The notes beneath the pieces are model-generated. The model saw only the letters and a list, made by a program, of their open reading frames with translations, searched no databases and had not been told where the DNA came from. A stretch of DNA of 64,000 nucleotides from Olavius algarvensis Delta 4 endosymbiont (GTDB taxonomy: Bacteria > Desulfobacterota > Desulfobacteria > Desulfobacterales > CAJINA01): the NCBI GenBank assembly GCA_905176665.1, contig CAJINA010000090.1:1-64000 (forward strand), in the 5' to 3' direction. Within the stretch, counting starts at the first letter, position 1; every line of letters starts with the position of its first letter. Below are positions 54,351 to 62,578 of the stretch, in pieces. A program made the translations under genes and the position numbers.

Positions 54351-55283
54351 ATGCAAGATATAGATGCCCTGCCGGGAGAACGATGGTTTCCCGATCCGGC
54401 CAGTTTCGAGGAAGACTTGCCGCGTCATTGGGGGGACTGGGGCGTAGCCTCCGAGGTTGATGACCTCAAGGCGGTTCTCATGCGCCGGCCCGGCCGGGAA
54501 GTCGATGACTTCGATTATCGCCGGGCCCGGTTTTTGGCCCCCGTGGACGCCGGGAAGATGCGTGCTGAACACGATCGCCTGACCGCCCTTTACCGGCAAT
54601 ATGGCGTTACCGTCCACTACATCGAGGCCCAGCGGGATGACCGCCCTAACGCCCTGTTTTGCCGGGATCTCGTGTTCATGACCCCGGAAGGCGCTATCCT
54701 GGCCCGGCCGGCCATGCGGGCCCGCCGCGGAGAGGAGCGTTATGCGGCCCTTGCGCTGGCGGCGTTGGGCGTACCCATCATCAAAACCGTAAATGGCAGT
54801 GGTCTTTTCGAAGGAGCCATGGGCATGTGGGTCGACCGGGAGACAGTGATCCTGGCGACGGGTGTCCGCACCAACCGCAGCGGGTACGACCAGGTAGCCG
54901 GTGAATTGACCCGCATGGGGGTGACCCGGATTGTCCCCATGCCCATTCCTTACGGTCACGCCCATATCGACGGTCTGCTGAATTTCGCCGCCCGCGATGT
55001 GGCCATGATTCATGCGTCCCAGGTACCCTATGATGTGGTTGCTGTGTTGCGGCAAAAGGGATTCAATATATTAGAAGCCCCTTCCCAGACCGAAGCCAAG
55101 CAGAATCTGGCCATCAATTTCGTAGCCTTGAAACCAGGTCTGGTCATACAGCCCGGGGGGAACCCGCGGACCCGGGCAGTTCTGGAAGCGGCCGGCATTG
55201 AAGTGCTTCCGGTGGATATCCCGGAGATATTGAAGGGCACGGGCGGCATCCACTGTATGACGGCCTTTCTTAAGCGAGGTTGA
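54351..55283 (+). CDS. Amidinotransferase/DDAH-family protein
   Basis: 310 aa guanidine-modifying enzyme fold (pentein). The catalytic cysteine is near the C-terminus (GGIHCMTAFL, about residue 302), the histidine in YGHAHIDGLL (about 203), and acidic partners in NALFCRDLVFMTPEG. Family members hydrolyse or transfer amidino groups (arginine deiminase, dimethylarginine hydrolase, glycine amidinotransferase). ATG at 54351 is chosen because AGGA precedes it at proper spacing. The HIS6-type gene follows after 3 bp. Substrate not identifiable. Confidence 0.85.
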   Translation: MQDIDALPGERWFPDPASFEEDLPRHWGDWGVASEVDDLKAVLMRRPGREVDDFDYRRARFLAPVDAGKMRAEHDRLTALYRQYGVTVHYIEAQRDDRPNALFCRDLVFMTPEGAILARPAMRARRGEERYAALALAALGVPIIKTVNGSGLFEGAMGMWVDRETVILATGVRTNRSGYDQVAGELTRMGVTRIVPMPIPYGHAHIDGLLNFAARDVAMIHASQVPYDVVAVLRQKGFNILEAPSQTEAKQNLAINFVALKPGLVIQPGGNPRTRAVLEAAGIEVLPVDIPEILKGTGGIHCMTAFLKRG

Positions 55284-55286
55284 TGC

Positions 55287-56066
55287 ATGCGGTTTCGACC
55301 CTGTATAGATTTGCACGACGGCCAGGTAAAACAGATCGTAGGCGCGAGCCTGGTTGACGGCCAGCAGCCGGAAACCAATTTCCAGGCTGAAAAACCGGCA
55401 ACCTGGTTCGCAGACCTCTACCGACGGGACAATCTGCCCGGTGGGCACATTATCCAACTGGGGCCCGGCAATGCCCGGGCGGCTGAAGCGGCCCTGGCCG
55501 CCTGGCCCGGAGGGCTCCAGATTGGGGGCGGTGTCACCGGCGACAATGCCGCCGCCTGGATAGATGCCGGTGCGTCAGCGGTGATCGTGACTTCCTGGGT
55601 GTTTCACGATGGGCGGGTCGATCGACGGCGCCTTGACCGGCTGGTATCCGGAGTGGGACGCGAGCACCTGGTGCTGGACTTGAGCTGCCGCCGTAAAGGC
55701 AATGACTACTACATCGTGACCGACCGCTGGCAGACCTTCACGCAAGAACGGGTCACACGGCAATTGCTCGACAGCCTGGCGGACCATGCCCACGAGTTTC
55801 TCATTCATGCCGTCGATGTGGAAGGCAAATGCCGGGGCATCGAAAAGCCGCTGGTGGAGTTGCTGGGTGCCTGGGGCAAGATTCCGGTGACATACGCCGG
55901 CGGAATTCACAGTCTGGAAGATATACAGTTGATTGATGGCATTGGCCGGGGGCAACTGGATTTCACCGTGGGCAGTGCCCTGGATATTTTCGGCGGGACA
56001 CAGCTGGCCTATAAGGATATTGCCGGGAAATACCCGGCTGGCAATGCTGTCGAACCACCGGCTTAG
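55287..56066 (+). CDS. hisA: ProFAR isomerase of eukaryotic HIS6 type
   Basis: 259 aa (beta-alpha)8 barrel of histidine biosynthesis, converting ProFAR to PRFAR. The sequence follows yeast/plant HIS6 rather than ordinary bacterial HisA: FRPCIDLHDGQVKQIVG at the start, IIQLGPGN, QIGGGVTGDNA, VIVTSWVFHDG, VLDLSCRRKG, FLIHAVDVEGKCRGI, VTYAGGIHSLEDI and TVGSALDIFGG. The active-site aspartates (D8 and the one in HAVDVEG) are present. It lies 3 bp after an amidinotransferase gene and away from other his genes. Such HIS6-like enzymes occur in scattered bacteria, so transfer is likely. Confidence 0.9.
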   Translation: MRFRPCIDLHDGQVKQIVGASLVDGQQPETNFQAEKPATWFADLYRRDNLPGGHIIQLGPGNARAAEAALAAWPGGLQIGGGVTGDNAAAWIDAGASAVIVTSWVFHDGRVDRRRLDRLVSGVGREHLVLDLSCRRKGNDYYIVTDRWQTFTQERVTRQLLDSLADHAHEFLIHAVDVEGKCRGIEKPLVELLGAWGKIPVTYAGGIHSLEDIQLIDGIGRGQLDFTVGSALDIFGGTQLAYKDIAGKYPAGNAVEPPA

Positions 56067-56143
56067 TGCTTTGTTGCCACGACATGATAAGCCGTTTTAT
56101 CTCTAATCCACTATGGCTTAAGAATTTATTGACAGGAGGACCC

Positions 56144-56470
56144 ATGACGGTGACTGCCAACCAGAGGCAAAATAAAAGGGCCTACCATATCAAACCAACC
56201 AGGATCGCGCTGAAAGGCACTTTTTTGGTGTTGAATGATGTCAGCAGCGGTGGGATCGGGGTCATTCTCGAAAAGGACGGGCCGGAATTTGTCACCGGAG
56301 AGAGGCTGGACAAAATACCCCTTGAATTAACCGACGGCCCGGTTACACTTAGGGGAGTTGTTTCACACATTTCCGTTTCAACTGACAAAACGGTCTGTGG
56401 TATCCGTTTCTTACTGACCGGTGATCAATTCGACACGGGCATTCAGTTTAAACGGGAACGCGAAAGTTAA
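56144..56470 (+). CDS. PilZ-like domain protein
   Basis: 108 aa. QRQNKRAYHI near the start and LNDVSSGGIGVI (D-x-S-x-x-G) about 25 residues on form a short PilZ signature; GIRFLL closes the barrel. Basic N-terminus and lack of other domains suggest a small c-di-GMP receptor or a degenerate PilZ. GGAGG precedes the ATG at 56144; the longer upstream frame is unlikely. A small membrane-protein gene follows after 51 bp. Confidence 0.7.
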   Translation: MTVTANQRQNKRAYHIKPTRIALKGTFLVLNDVSSGGIGVILEKDGPEFVTGERLDKIPLELTDGPVTLRGVVSHISVSTDKTVCGIRFLLTGDQFDTGIQFKRERES

Positions 56471-56521
56471 GCCGCTGGGTGCGCCCTGCGTACCGTCCAG
56501 ATGGTTTCCGGGAGGTGTCCG

Positions 56522-56875
56522 GTGAAAAATGCCGTTAAGGGAGTGCTCCTGTCGGGGCTGGTATTGCCGGGACTGGGTCAGATCGTACTAAAGAGCTACA
56601 AGCGGGGCGCCACCTTGATTCTGGTGGTACTCGGCGCGATTGGGGCGATTGTCATCCGTGCCGCCGGCCAGGCACTGGCGATTCTGGAAAAAATCGAGTC
56701 GGAAGGCGGGCCGGTTGATGAGGAAACGATCACGCAGGCCGTCAATCAGGCCGCCTCGTCCGGTGACCAACTGCTCTACACGTTATCCTTTCTGCTGATC
56801 GCGATCTGCTGGGTAATCGGGATGGTGGACGCCTACCTTACCGGAATCAAAGCAGACCGGCAGCCCCAACCCTAG
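56522..56875 (+). CDS. Small TM2-like membrane protein
   Basis: 117 aa, GTG start with GGGAGG at good spacing. Two to three hydrophobic segments: GVLLSGLVLPGLGQIVLKSYKRGATLILVVLGAIGAIVI at the N-terminus (positions about 7-45) and a C-terminal LLYTLSFLLIAICWVIGMVDAY. The PGLGQ...G pattern resembles TM2/DUF5683-type inner-membrane proteins. An acidic loop lies between. Function unknown; downstream of a PilZ gene. Confidence 0.7.
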   Translation: MKNAVKGVLLSGLVLPGLGQIVLKSYKRGATLILVVLGAIGAIVIRAAGQALAILEKIESEGGPVDEETITQAVNQAASSGDQLLYTLSFLLIAICWVIGMVDAYLTGIKADRQPQP

Positions 56876-57151
56876 ACGCCACCCATGGCGATAGATAGGA
56901 AGATCGCCGCCGGCTGGCACGTGTGCCCGGAACAGACGCCCCCGGCCCGGTATGGACGTAGCCATACGCAAGCGGGTTTGCGAACTTTTCTGCACCACCC
57001 AAAATGCCGGCGTGGGAACCGGGCGGGGTCTTGCGGTATCCTAGTTTGTCGTGGCGGAAAAACACGGCGGCCGCAAGGAAGCCGCGTCCACTCCCGGGAA
57101 AGGCACCCGGTTCAGCATACAACGGTCCTGTATTAAAGCGGTCGGACCGGA

Positions 57152-58708
57152 CTAACCTGCATACGTTTCCCTTAACCGGTATTTAAGGATCTTGCCGCTG
57201 GCGCTCAGGGGCAGAGTATCCACGAAAATGACCTTTTTGGGGGCTTTATAACGCGCCACGGACTCTGCGCAGAAAGACTTGATGTCCTCTTCACTGGTGT
57301 CCACACCCTCACGCCGGACAATCAGGGCGGTTACGGCCTCACCCCACTTGGCATCGGGCGTGCCGATGACGGCCGCCTGCAGGACAGCCGGATGTTTGTA
57401 TAATACGTTCTCGACTTCAGCCGGGTAGACATTTTCGCCCCCGGTAATGATCATGTCCTTTTTGCGGTCGACGATATAGATAAAGCCCGCTTCATCCACT
57501 CGGCACAGGTCCAGGGGATAGTACCAGCCATCCCGGTAAACCGCTTTGGTTTCTTCCGGTTTGTTCCAGTATCCCAAAGTAGTGCCGAGGCCGCGCACTT
57601 TGATTTCGCCCACCTCGCCCGGGGCCACGGGGTTGTCGTTTTCATCGACGACCACGCTTTCCATATCGGCGAACGATTTACCACAGGACGCCAGCACATC
57701 GATGTTCCCGGCAGCCAGAGCGGCGGCTATGTCGGCGGTCTTCAAAATGGTGGTCTGGCCTACCGTTTCGCTGGTCCCGAACAGGTGGATGAAGACATTG
57801 CCGAACTTCTGGATGGCTTTCTCGTACACCACCGGCGTAACCGGTGCACCGGCAAAATAGATCTTTTGCAGGCTTGCAAAGTCGTAGGCCGCGGTATCGG
57901 AATACTCCGCCAGGAAGAGCAGCATGGGGGTCGCGAGCATTCCGGTGGTCACTTTATATTTTTGAACCAAACTCAGAAAATTCTCCACGGTCCAGGCGGG
58001 CATGATAACCGAGGTGGTTCCGCTGTACATGTGATTCATCAGGGTGACTTCCCCGGTGGCGTGAAACAGCGGGGAAGCGATAATGCCCATGTCCGCCCGG
58101 TTCATTTTCAATTCCAGCGACATGCTGCGGCCGGCATGATAGAAGTTCCGGTGCGTAGCCATACAGCCCTTGGGAGCGCCGGTTGTGCCGCTGGTATACA
58201 TCAGGGCGGCCAGGTCGTCTTCGGTTACCTCCACCGCCGGCACCTTCCCGGTGAATTCCGCGGCAAGGGTTTCGTAATGATGCCAACCATCCGGTGTGTC
58301 TGCCCGGGGCCCGATGAAGATGAACTGCTTGACGAATCCCAGCTCCCCCTCGATTTGCCTGATCTGGTCCATGTAGTTTTCGTTTACCAGAAGAGCGGCC
58401 GGGGTAGCATCTTTCAGGATGGTCAGGATTTCCGGGGCCGCCAGGCGAAAGTTCAACATGACCAGGACCAGGCCCGCATTGGGGATGCTGAAATAGGCTT
58501 CTGCGTTGGCAATACTGTTGTGCCCCAGGATGGCCACACGGTCGCCTTTTTGAAGGCCGAAAGACAAAAGCGCGCTGCCGATGGCACGGGTCCGGGTGCC
58601 GAATTCAGCAAACGTCAGTTCCCGGTCACCTTCGATCAGCGCTGTTTTCCGGGGATTGAGTTCCAGGTTGCGACGCAGCATGTTTTGCAGGGTACAGATT
58701 GTTTTCAT
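57152..58708 (-). CDS. AMP-dependent acyl-CoA synthetase
   Basis: 518 aa ANL-superfamily ligase of the fatty-acid/aryl-acid branch: phosphate loop LMYTSGTTGAPKGCMATH near residue 165, FLFGTSE-type motif (IHLFGTSETVGQT), GYWNKPEETKAVY, YIVDRKKDMIITGGENVYPAEVE hinge, and the C-terminal lysine in PLSASGKILKYRL. It activates a carboxylic acid to its CoA thioester. AGGAGG precedes the ATG of MKTICTLQ. Encoded alone, divergent from the hydrolase-OsmC gene. Chain-length preference cannot be read. Confidence 0.93.
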   Translation of the reverse strand: MKTICTLQNMLRRNLELNPRKTALIEGDRELTFAEFGTRTRAIGSALLSFGLQKGDRVAILGHNSIANAEAYFSIPNAGLVLVMLNFRLAAPEILTILKDATPAALLVNENYMDQIRQIEGELGFVKQFIFIGPRADTPDGWHHYETLAAEFTGKVPAVEVTEDDLAALMYTSGTTGAPKGCMATHRNFYHAGRSMSLELKMNRADMGIIASPLFHATGEVTLMNHMYSGTTSVIMPAWTVENFLSLVQKYKVTTGMLATPMLLFLAEYSDTAAYDFASLQKIYFAGAPVTPVVYEKAIQKFGNVFIHLFGTSETVGQTTILKTADIAAALAAGNIDVLASCGKSFADMESVVVDENDNPVAPGEVGEIKVRGLGTTLGYWNKPEETKAVYRDGWYYPLDLCRVDEAGFIYIVDRKKDMIITGGENVYPAEVENVLYKHPAVLQAAVIGTPDAKWGEAVTALIVRREGVDTSEEDIKSFCAESVARYKAPKKVIFVDTLPLSASGKILKYRLRETYAG

Positions 58709-58956
58709 CGGGCCTCCTTGCACGCGTTCTTAAAATTTTGGCCTGGGGTGTTGCGCTGTTGCCCGCCGGCAGCAGCCAGAGAAACATGATAACGGGAAGC
58801 CGCCAAGGCGGTATCCCGCTGGAGCCGGGTAGATTCCAGTTGTGTTGCGGAAACGATTTTTATAACTATAGTGTGGTTGTTTAGTTACGGTCAAGTCGAA
58901 AACCTGGCCTGCCGGGCTGACAGCGCCGGCGGATGAAAGCCATATGGGAGGTGGCT

Positions 58957-60183
58957 ATGCAATTTGAAAAAATATCCTTTACCAATGCAACCGGTCAACA
59001 GCTGGATGGACGTCTGGACCAGCCGGCGGGCAAGCACCCCGCGGCTTACGCTCTTTTTGCCCACTGCTTTACCTGCACCAAGGATTCGAAGGCGGCGGCC
59101 TACATCAGCCGCGCCCTGACGGAACTGAATATTGCGGTGTTCCGGTTTGATTTTACCGGCCTGGGTGAAAGCAGCGGCGATTTTGCCGAAACGACTTTTT
59201 CTTCGAATGTGGCGGACCTGGTAGCAGCGGCTGATTATCTGCAAGCAGCCTATGCCGGGCCACAGCTCCTCATCGGCCACTCCCTGGGAGGTGCCGCAGT
59301 GATCCGGGCGGCCGCACAGATTCCGTCAGCCCGGGCCATCGTGACCATCGGCGCTCCGTCCGATCCCGGACATGTGATGCGTCACATCCAGGATCATCGC
59401 AATGAAATCGAGAGTCGGGGTGTGGCCCAAATCGATATCGCCGGGCGTCCTTTCCGGATAAAAAAGGAGTTCCTGGATGACCTTGCCCAGCATCGCATGA
59501 GCGGTGCAGTCAGAGATCTGAAACGGGCCCTGCTTGTGATGCATGCGCCGCGGGATAATACCGTGGGTATTGACAATGCGGCGGCGATATTCAAGGAGGC
59601 GTTGCACCCGAAGAGTTTTGTATCCCTCGATAATGCCGATCACCTGCTTTCACGCGCGCAAGACGCCCGCTATGCCGGGGCGTTGATCGCGGCCTGGGCC
59701 GACAAATACATAGAAAAGTCGCCGACCGTCGCGGATCCGGCCGCCGATTCCGCCTGGCAGGTGCAGACCCGGATCGGACCGCAGGGGTATACAACGGAAA
59801 TTTCCACCGGGGACCACCAGCTGACGGCCGATGAGCCCATTGCTGTCGGTGGGGCCAACAAAGGCCCCACGCCCTATGATTACCTGTTGGCCGCCCTGGG
59901 TGCCTGCACGGTAATGACCTTGCGCATGTATGCCGATCGTAAAAAATGGCCGCTTGAGGGTGTGACAGTTGATCTTAAGCACCATAAGATCCACGCCAAG
60001 GATTGCCTTGAATGTGAAACAGCCAAAGGCTATGTGGACCGGATAGAACGGGAAGTGGGCCTGTTCGGTGTACTGACGGCAGATCAGCAAAAACGGCTGC
60101 TGGAAATAGCCGACCGCTGCCCGGTTCACCGGACCCTTGGCTCCGAAATAAACATTTTATCCCGCTTAAAAGACACGCACTGA
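58957..60183 (+). CDS. Alpha/beta-hydrolase fused to OsmC-like domain
   Basis: 408 aa bifunctional-looking protein. Residues about 1-255: alpha/beta hydrolase with nucleophile GHSLGG (S about 114) and late histidine NADHLLS. Residues about 270-405: OsmC-type peroxiredoxin with cysteines in GACTVMTL and DRCPVHRTL. OsmC proteins reduce organic hydroperoxides, and this fusion is a known arrangement. The ATG at 58957 has GGGAGG upstream. Likely cotranscribed with the crotonase 13 bp downstream. May protect against lipid-type peroxides; substrate unknown. Confidence 0.9.
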   Translation: MQFEKISFTNATGQQLDGRLDQPAGKHPAAYALFAHCFTCTKDSKAAAYISRALTELNIAVFRFDFTGLGESSGDFAETTFSSNVADLVAAADYLQAAYAGPQLLIGHSLGGAAVIRAAAQIPSARAIVTIGAPSDPGHVMRHIQDHRNEIESRGVAQIDIAGRPFRIKKEFLDDLAQHRMSGAVRDLKRALLVMHAPRDNTVGIDNAAAIFKEALHPKSFVSLDNADHLLSRAQDARYAGALIAAWADKYIEKSPTVADPAADSAWQVQTRIGPQGYTTEISTGDHQLTADEPIAVGGANKGPTPYDYLLAALGACTVMTLRMYADRKKWPLEGVTVDLKHHKIHAKDCLECETAKGYVDRIEREVGLFGVLTADQQKRLLEIADRCPVHRTLGSEINILSRLKDTH

Positions 60184-60196
60184 AAAAGGATGGAAA

Positions 60197-60913
60197 ATGG
60201 CGGAACCGGTCTTACACCTCGTCGACAAGCACATGGCGCTGATCACCCTGAACCGGCCTGAGAAGCGCAACGCTCTGAACCAGGCCCTGCTGGCGGCCCT
60301 TTACGATGCCGTCGAAGCAAGTGATCAGAACCCGGACATACGGGCAATCGTGATAACCGGTCGGGACCCGGCCTTTTGCGCCGGCCTTGATCTGCAGGCG
60401 GTTACCCGGGAGAACCTGTTGGACCCGAGGGGGGATGGGCGTGACCTGCCGCACGTTTTCGGGGCATGTCGCAAGCCGCTAATCGCCGCTGTCAACGGGG
60501 TAGCCATCACCGGTGGTTTTGAGTTGGCTTTGAACTGCGATTTCATGATTGCTTCAGATGCAGCCCGGTTTGCCGATACCCATGTCCGGGTTGGCATACA
60601 TCCCGGGTGGGGGATGACCCAGCACCTGCAGCAAGCCATCGGCCGGCGGCGGGCCCGACAACTGTCTTTTAGCGCAGAATCGATCTCTGCCCGCACAGCC
60701 CATGCCTGGGGCCTGGTTAACGAAGTCGTCCCCCACGCCGAGTTGCTGGTTCGGACGGCTGAAATCGCCGACCAGATTGCGCAGGCCAATCAGGATATGC
60801 TGCATACCGTTCGGGGCCTGATCGACTTTCGGGACCGGGCCGGGCATCGTGAGGCCCTGCAGCATGAACGTAAAGGATTTAAAGCCTTTGTAGGCCAACT
60901 TTTCCGTGCGTGA
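60197..60913 (+). CDS. Enoyl-CoA hydratase/isomerase-family protein
   Basis: 238 aa crotonase-fold protein. Oxyanion-hole segment AFCAGLDLQAV and glutamate E109 in GGFELALNCDF are intact, but the second acid-base position in ADTHVRVGIHPGWG is T/H (about 128-129) instead of glutamate. With one glutamate it may be an isomerase or another crotonase-type activity rather than a classical hydratase. ATG after AGGATGG. 13 bp after the hydrolase-OsmC gene. Confidence 0.85.
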   Translation: MAEPVLHLVDKHMALITLNRPEKRNALNQALLAALYDAVEASDQNPDIRAIVITGRDPAFCAGLDLQAVTRENLLDPRGDGRDLPHVFGACRKPLIAAVNGVAITGGFELALNCDFMIASDAARFADTHVRVGIHPGWGMTQHLQQAIGRRRARQLSFSAESISARTAHAWGLVNEVVPHAELLVRTAEIADQIAQANQDMLHTVRGLIDFRDRAGHREALQHERKGFKAFVGQLFRA

Positions 60914-60946
60914 AAGAAGTATCGGGAAAGATACTGTCCGGCTGTT

Positions 60947-61828
60947 TCAGGCCGCTACTGCAGTATCCTGCGGCTGTACCACCACACATAGTCCGCAGAC
61001 AATAAGAGCTGCCCCAATCCAGGCCGGCGCCGTTAGATATTCGCCCAGGATAAAAACTCCCAACACACTGGCTGTCAATGGTTCCATCAGGCCCAGCACG
61101 GCTGCCCGCGACACCGGGACCGTTATCAGCCCTCTGGTAAAAAGGGCGTAAGCGACCGCCGTTGCCGCAACGCCCAGGAACAGGGCGATGGCAAGGCCAC
61201 GCAGGGATGCCAGCAGATAAACTTCAGCGGTAGCCAGGCAGGGGGCCAGCAAGATTGCGCCAGCACAGAGAACCACCGCCATGACTTTTACCGGGGAGCG
61301 CTCTTTAACCAATCGTTTGCTGGCTACCTGATACACAGCGTATCCAAAACCGGCCCCGGCAGCCAGCAATATGCCGCCCCTGTCCAGGGTGATTTCATTG
61401 CCTGCGGTCACCAGCAGGCTGCAGCCACCGATTGACAGACAAGCCGCCACTACCCAGCGTGGTGTAATGGGCTCTTTGTATATAATGGCTTCGAGTAGTC
61501 CGGCTGCCACGGGTGCACTGCCAATTGCCACCAGCGTGCCAACCGCAACCCCTGTGCGGATGATAGCTGCGAAAAAACAGACCTGAAACAGGCAGACCCC
61601 GGCAACCGCCAGCAGCGTCACCCCCAGGGGGAGACCGGCAATTAGCGAATGCTGGCGATGGGTCACAGCGGCAAATGCCAGCAGGGTCGGCCCTCCGATT
61701 GCCAGACGTAAGGCCCCGATAAAAGCCGGCCCCATGCCCTCCGGCGCAAAAGCCCGGGCGGTGCCGGCTGTCCCGAACAATATTGCGGCTCCCAGTATGA
61801 AAAGGTGCCCCTGTTTGAACCAATGCAT
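60947..61828 (-). CDS. EamA/DMT-family permease 2
   Basis: 293 aa with ten hydrophobic segments in two EamA repeats (GAAILFGTAGTARAFAPEG and the later VAATAVAYALFTRGLITVPVSRAAVLGLMEPL). Probably an amino-acid or metabolite exporter. Divergent from an Lrp/AsnC-type regulator across a 220-bp AT-rich region with a direct repeat; this pairing is typical for Lrp-controlled amino-acid exporters. Confidence 0.88.
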   Translation of the reverse strand: MHWFKQGHLFILGAAILFGTAGTARAFAPEGMGPAFIGALRLAIGGPTLLAFAAVTHRQHSLIAGLPLGVTLLAVAGVCLFQVCFFAAIIRTGVAVGTLVAIGSAPVAAGLLEAIIYKEPITPRWVVAACLSIGGCSLLVTAGNEITLDRGGILLAAGAGFGYAVYQVASKRLVKERSPVKVMAVVLCAGAILLAPCLATAEVYLLASLRGLAIALFLGVAATAVAYALFTRGLITVPVSRAAVLGLMEPLTASVLGVFILGEYLTAPAWIGAALIVCGLCVVVQPQDTAVAA

Positions 61829-61875
61829 TGGCGTTGCCTTTTGTGTTTGTATTTAGACAATATTAGGTATTTAAC

Positions 61876-61915
61876 TACGAATATCGAGAAATCAATGCAA
61901 AAATAGTACGAATAT
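61876..61915. promoter_or_regulatory. Phased direct repeat TACGAATAT, possible Lrp-type sites
   Basis: TACGAATAT occurs at 61876-61884 and again at 61907-61915, 31 bp apart (about three helical turns), in the AT-rich region between the EamA and Lrp/AsnC genes. The spacing would put both on one DNA face, as Lrp octamers prefer. Confidence 0.45.
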
Positions 61916-62051
61916 AATAACTTTAGGCCCGTTTGAAGCAATTCCCTATATTCTCGGGAACCGCTTGCAAAATCACCATCAATTGAATAACATTTCAAGT
62001 AATTGCATTTTAAGCCGATTTAACAGATGACAAGGAGCGCGCAACGTTTTC

Positions 62052-62531
62052 ATGAAAGCCAGGAGAAGCACCAACCGGACCATCGATGATACCGACTGTG
62101 ATATTATCCAGCTGCTGCAAAAAGACGGTCGGGTTACCAATATTGAAATCGCCCGGAAACTTGGCGTTTCCGAGGCTACCGTCCGGGCGCGCATGAAACG
62201 GCTGATCGATGAGGAGATCATTCAGATAGTAGCGGTAAGTAACCCCATCAAACTCGGATTCAAGGTTACCGGGAGCATCAAAATCCGGGTTGATATCAAG
62301 AAAATGGATGCCGTTATCCGCGAACTGAAACAGATCGAAGCCCTGTGGTTCATTGTCCAGATGACCAGCGGGACCGGTATCTATACCGAATTTGTGGTCC
62401 GCTCCATGGAAGAGCTCAATGAACTGATCATGCAAAACATCAATCCCATCGATGGTGTGCTGGACACCGAAACCAACCTGATTATGAAATTTATCAAACG
62501 CCGATACGACTGGGGCACCGCCCTGGACTGA
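62052..62531 (+). CDS. Lrp/AsnC-family regulator
   Basis: 159 aa: N-terminal helix-turn-helix (residues about 10-60, IDDTDCDIIQLLQKDGRVTN, IARKLGVSEATVRARMKRL) and C-terminal RAM ligand domain (about 70-150). It likely senses an amino acid and controls the divergent EamA permease. Weak Shine-Dalgarno. A sensor kinase gene follows after about 50 bp. Confidence 0.9.
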   Translation: MKARRSTNRTIDDTDCDIIQLLQKDGRVTNIEIARKLGVSEATVRARMKRLIDEEIIQIVAVSNPIKLGFKVTGSIKIRVDIKKMDAVIRELKQIEALWFIVQMTSGTGIYTEFVVRSMEELNELIMQNINPIDGVLDTETNLIMKFIKRRYDWGTALD

Positions 62532-62578
62532 CTACCCTGAGACCAGGTGATCCGCCTGCTTGTGAAAAGTAGCTGCAT

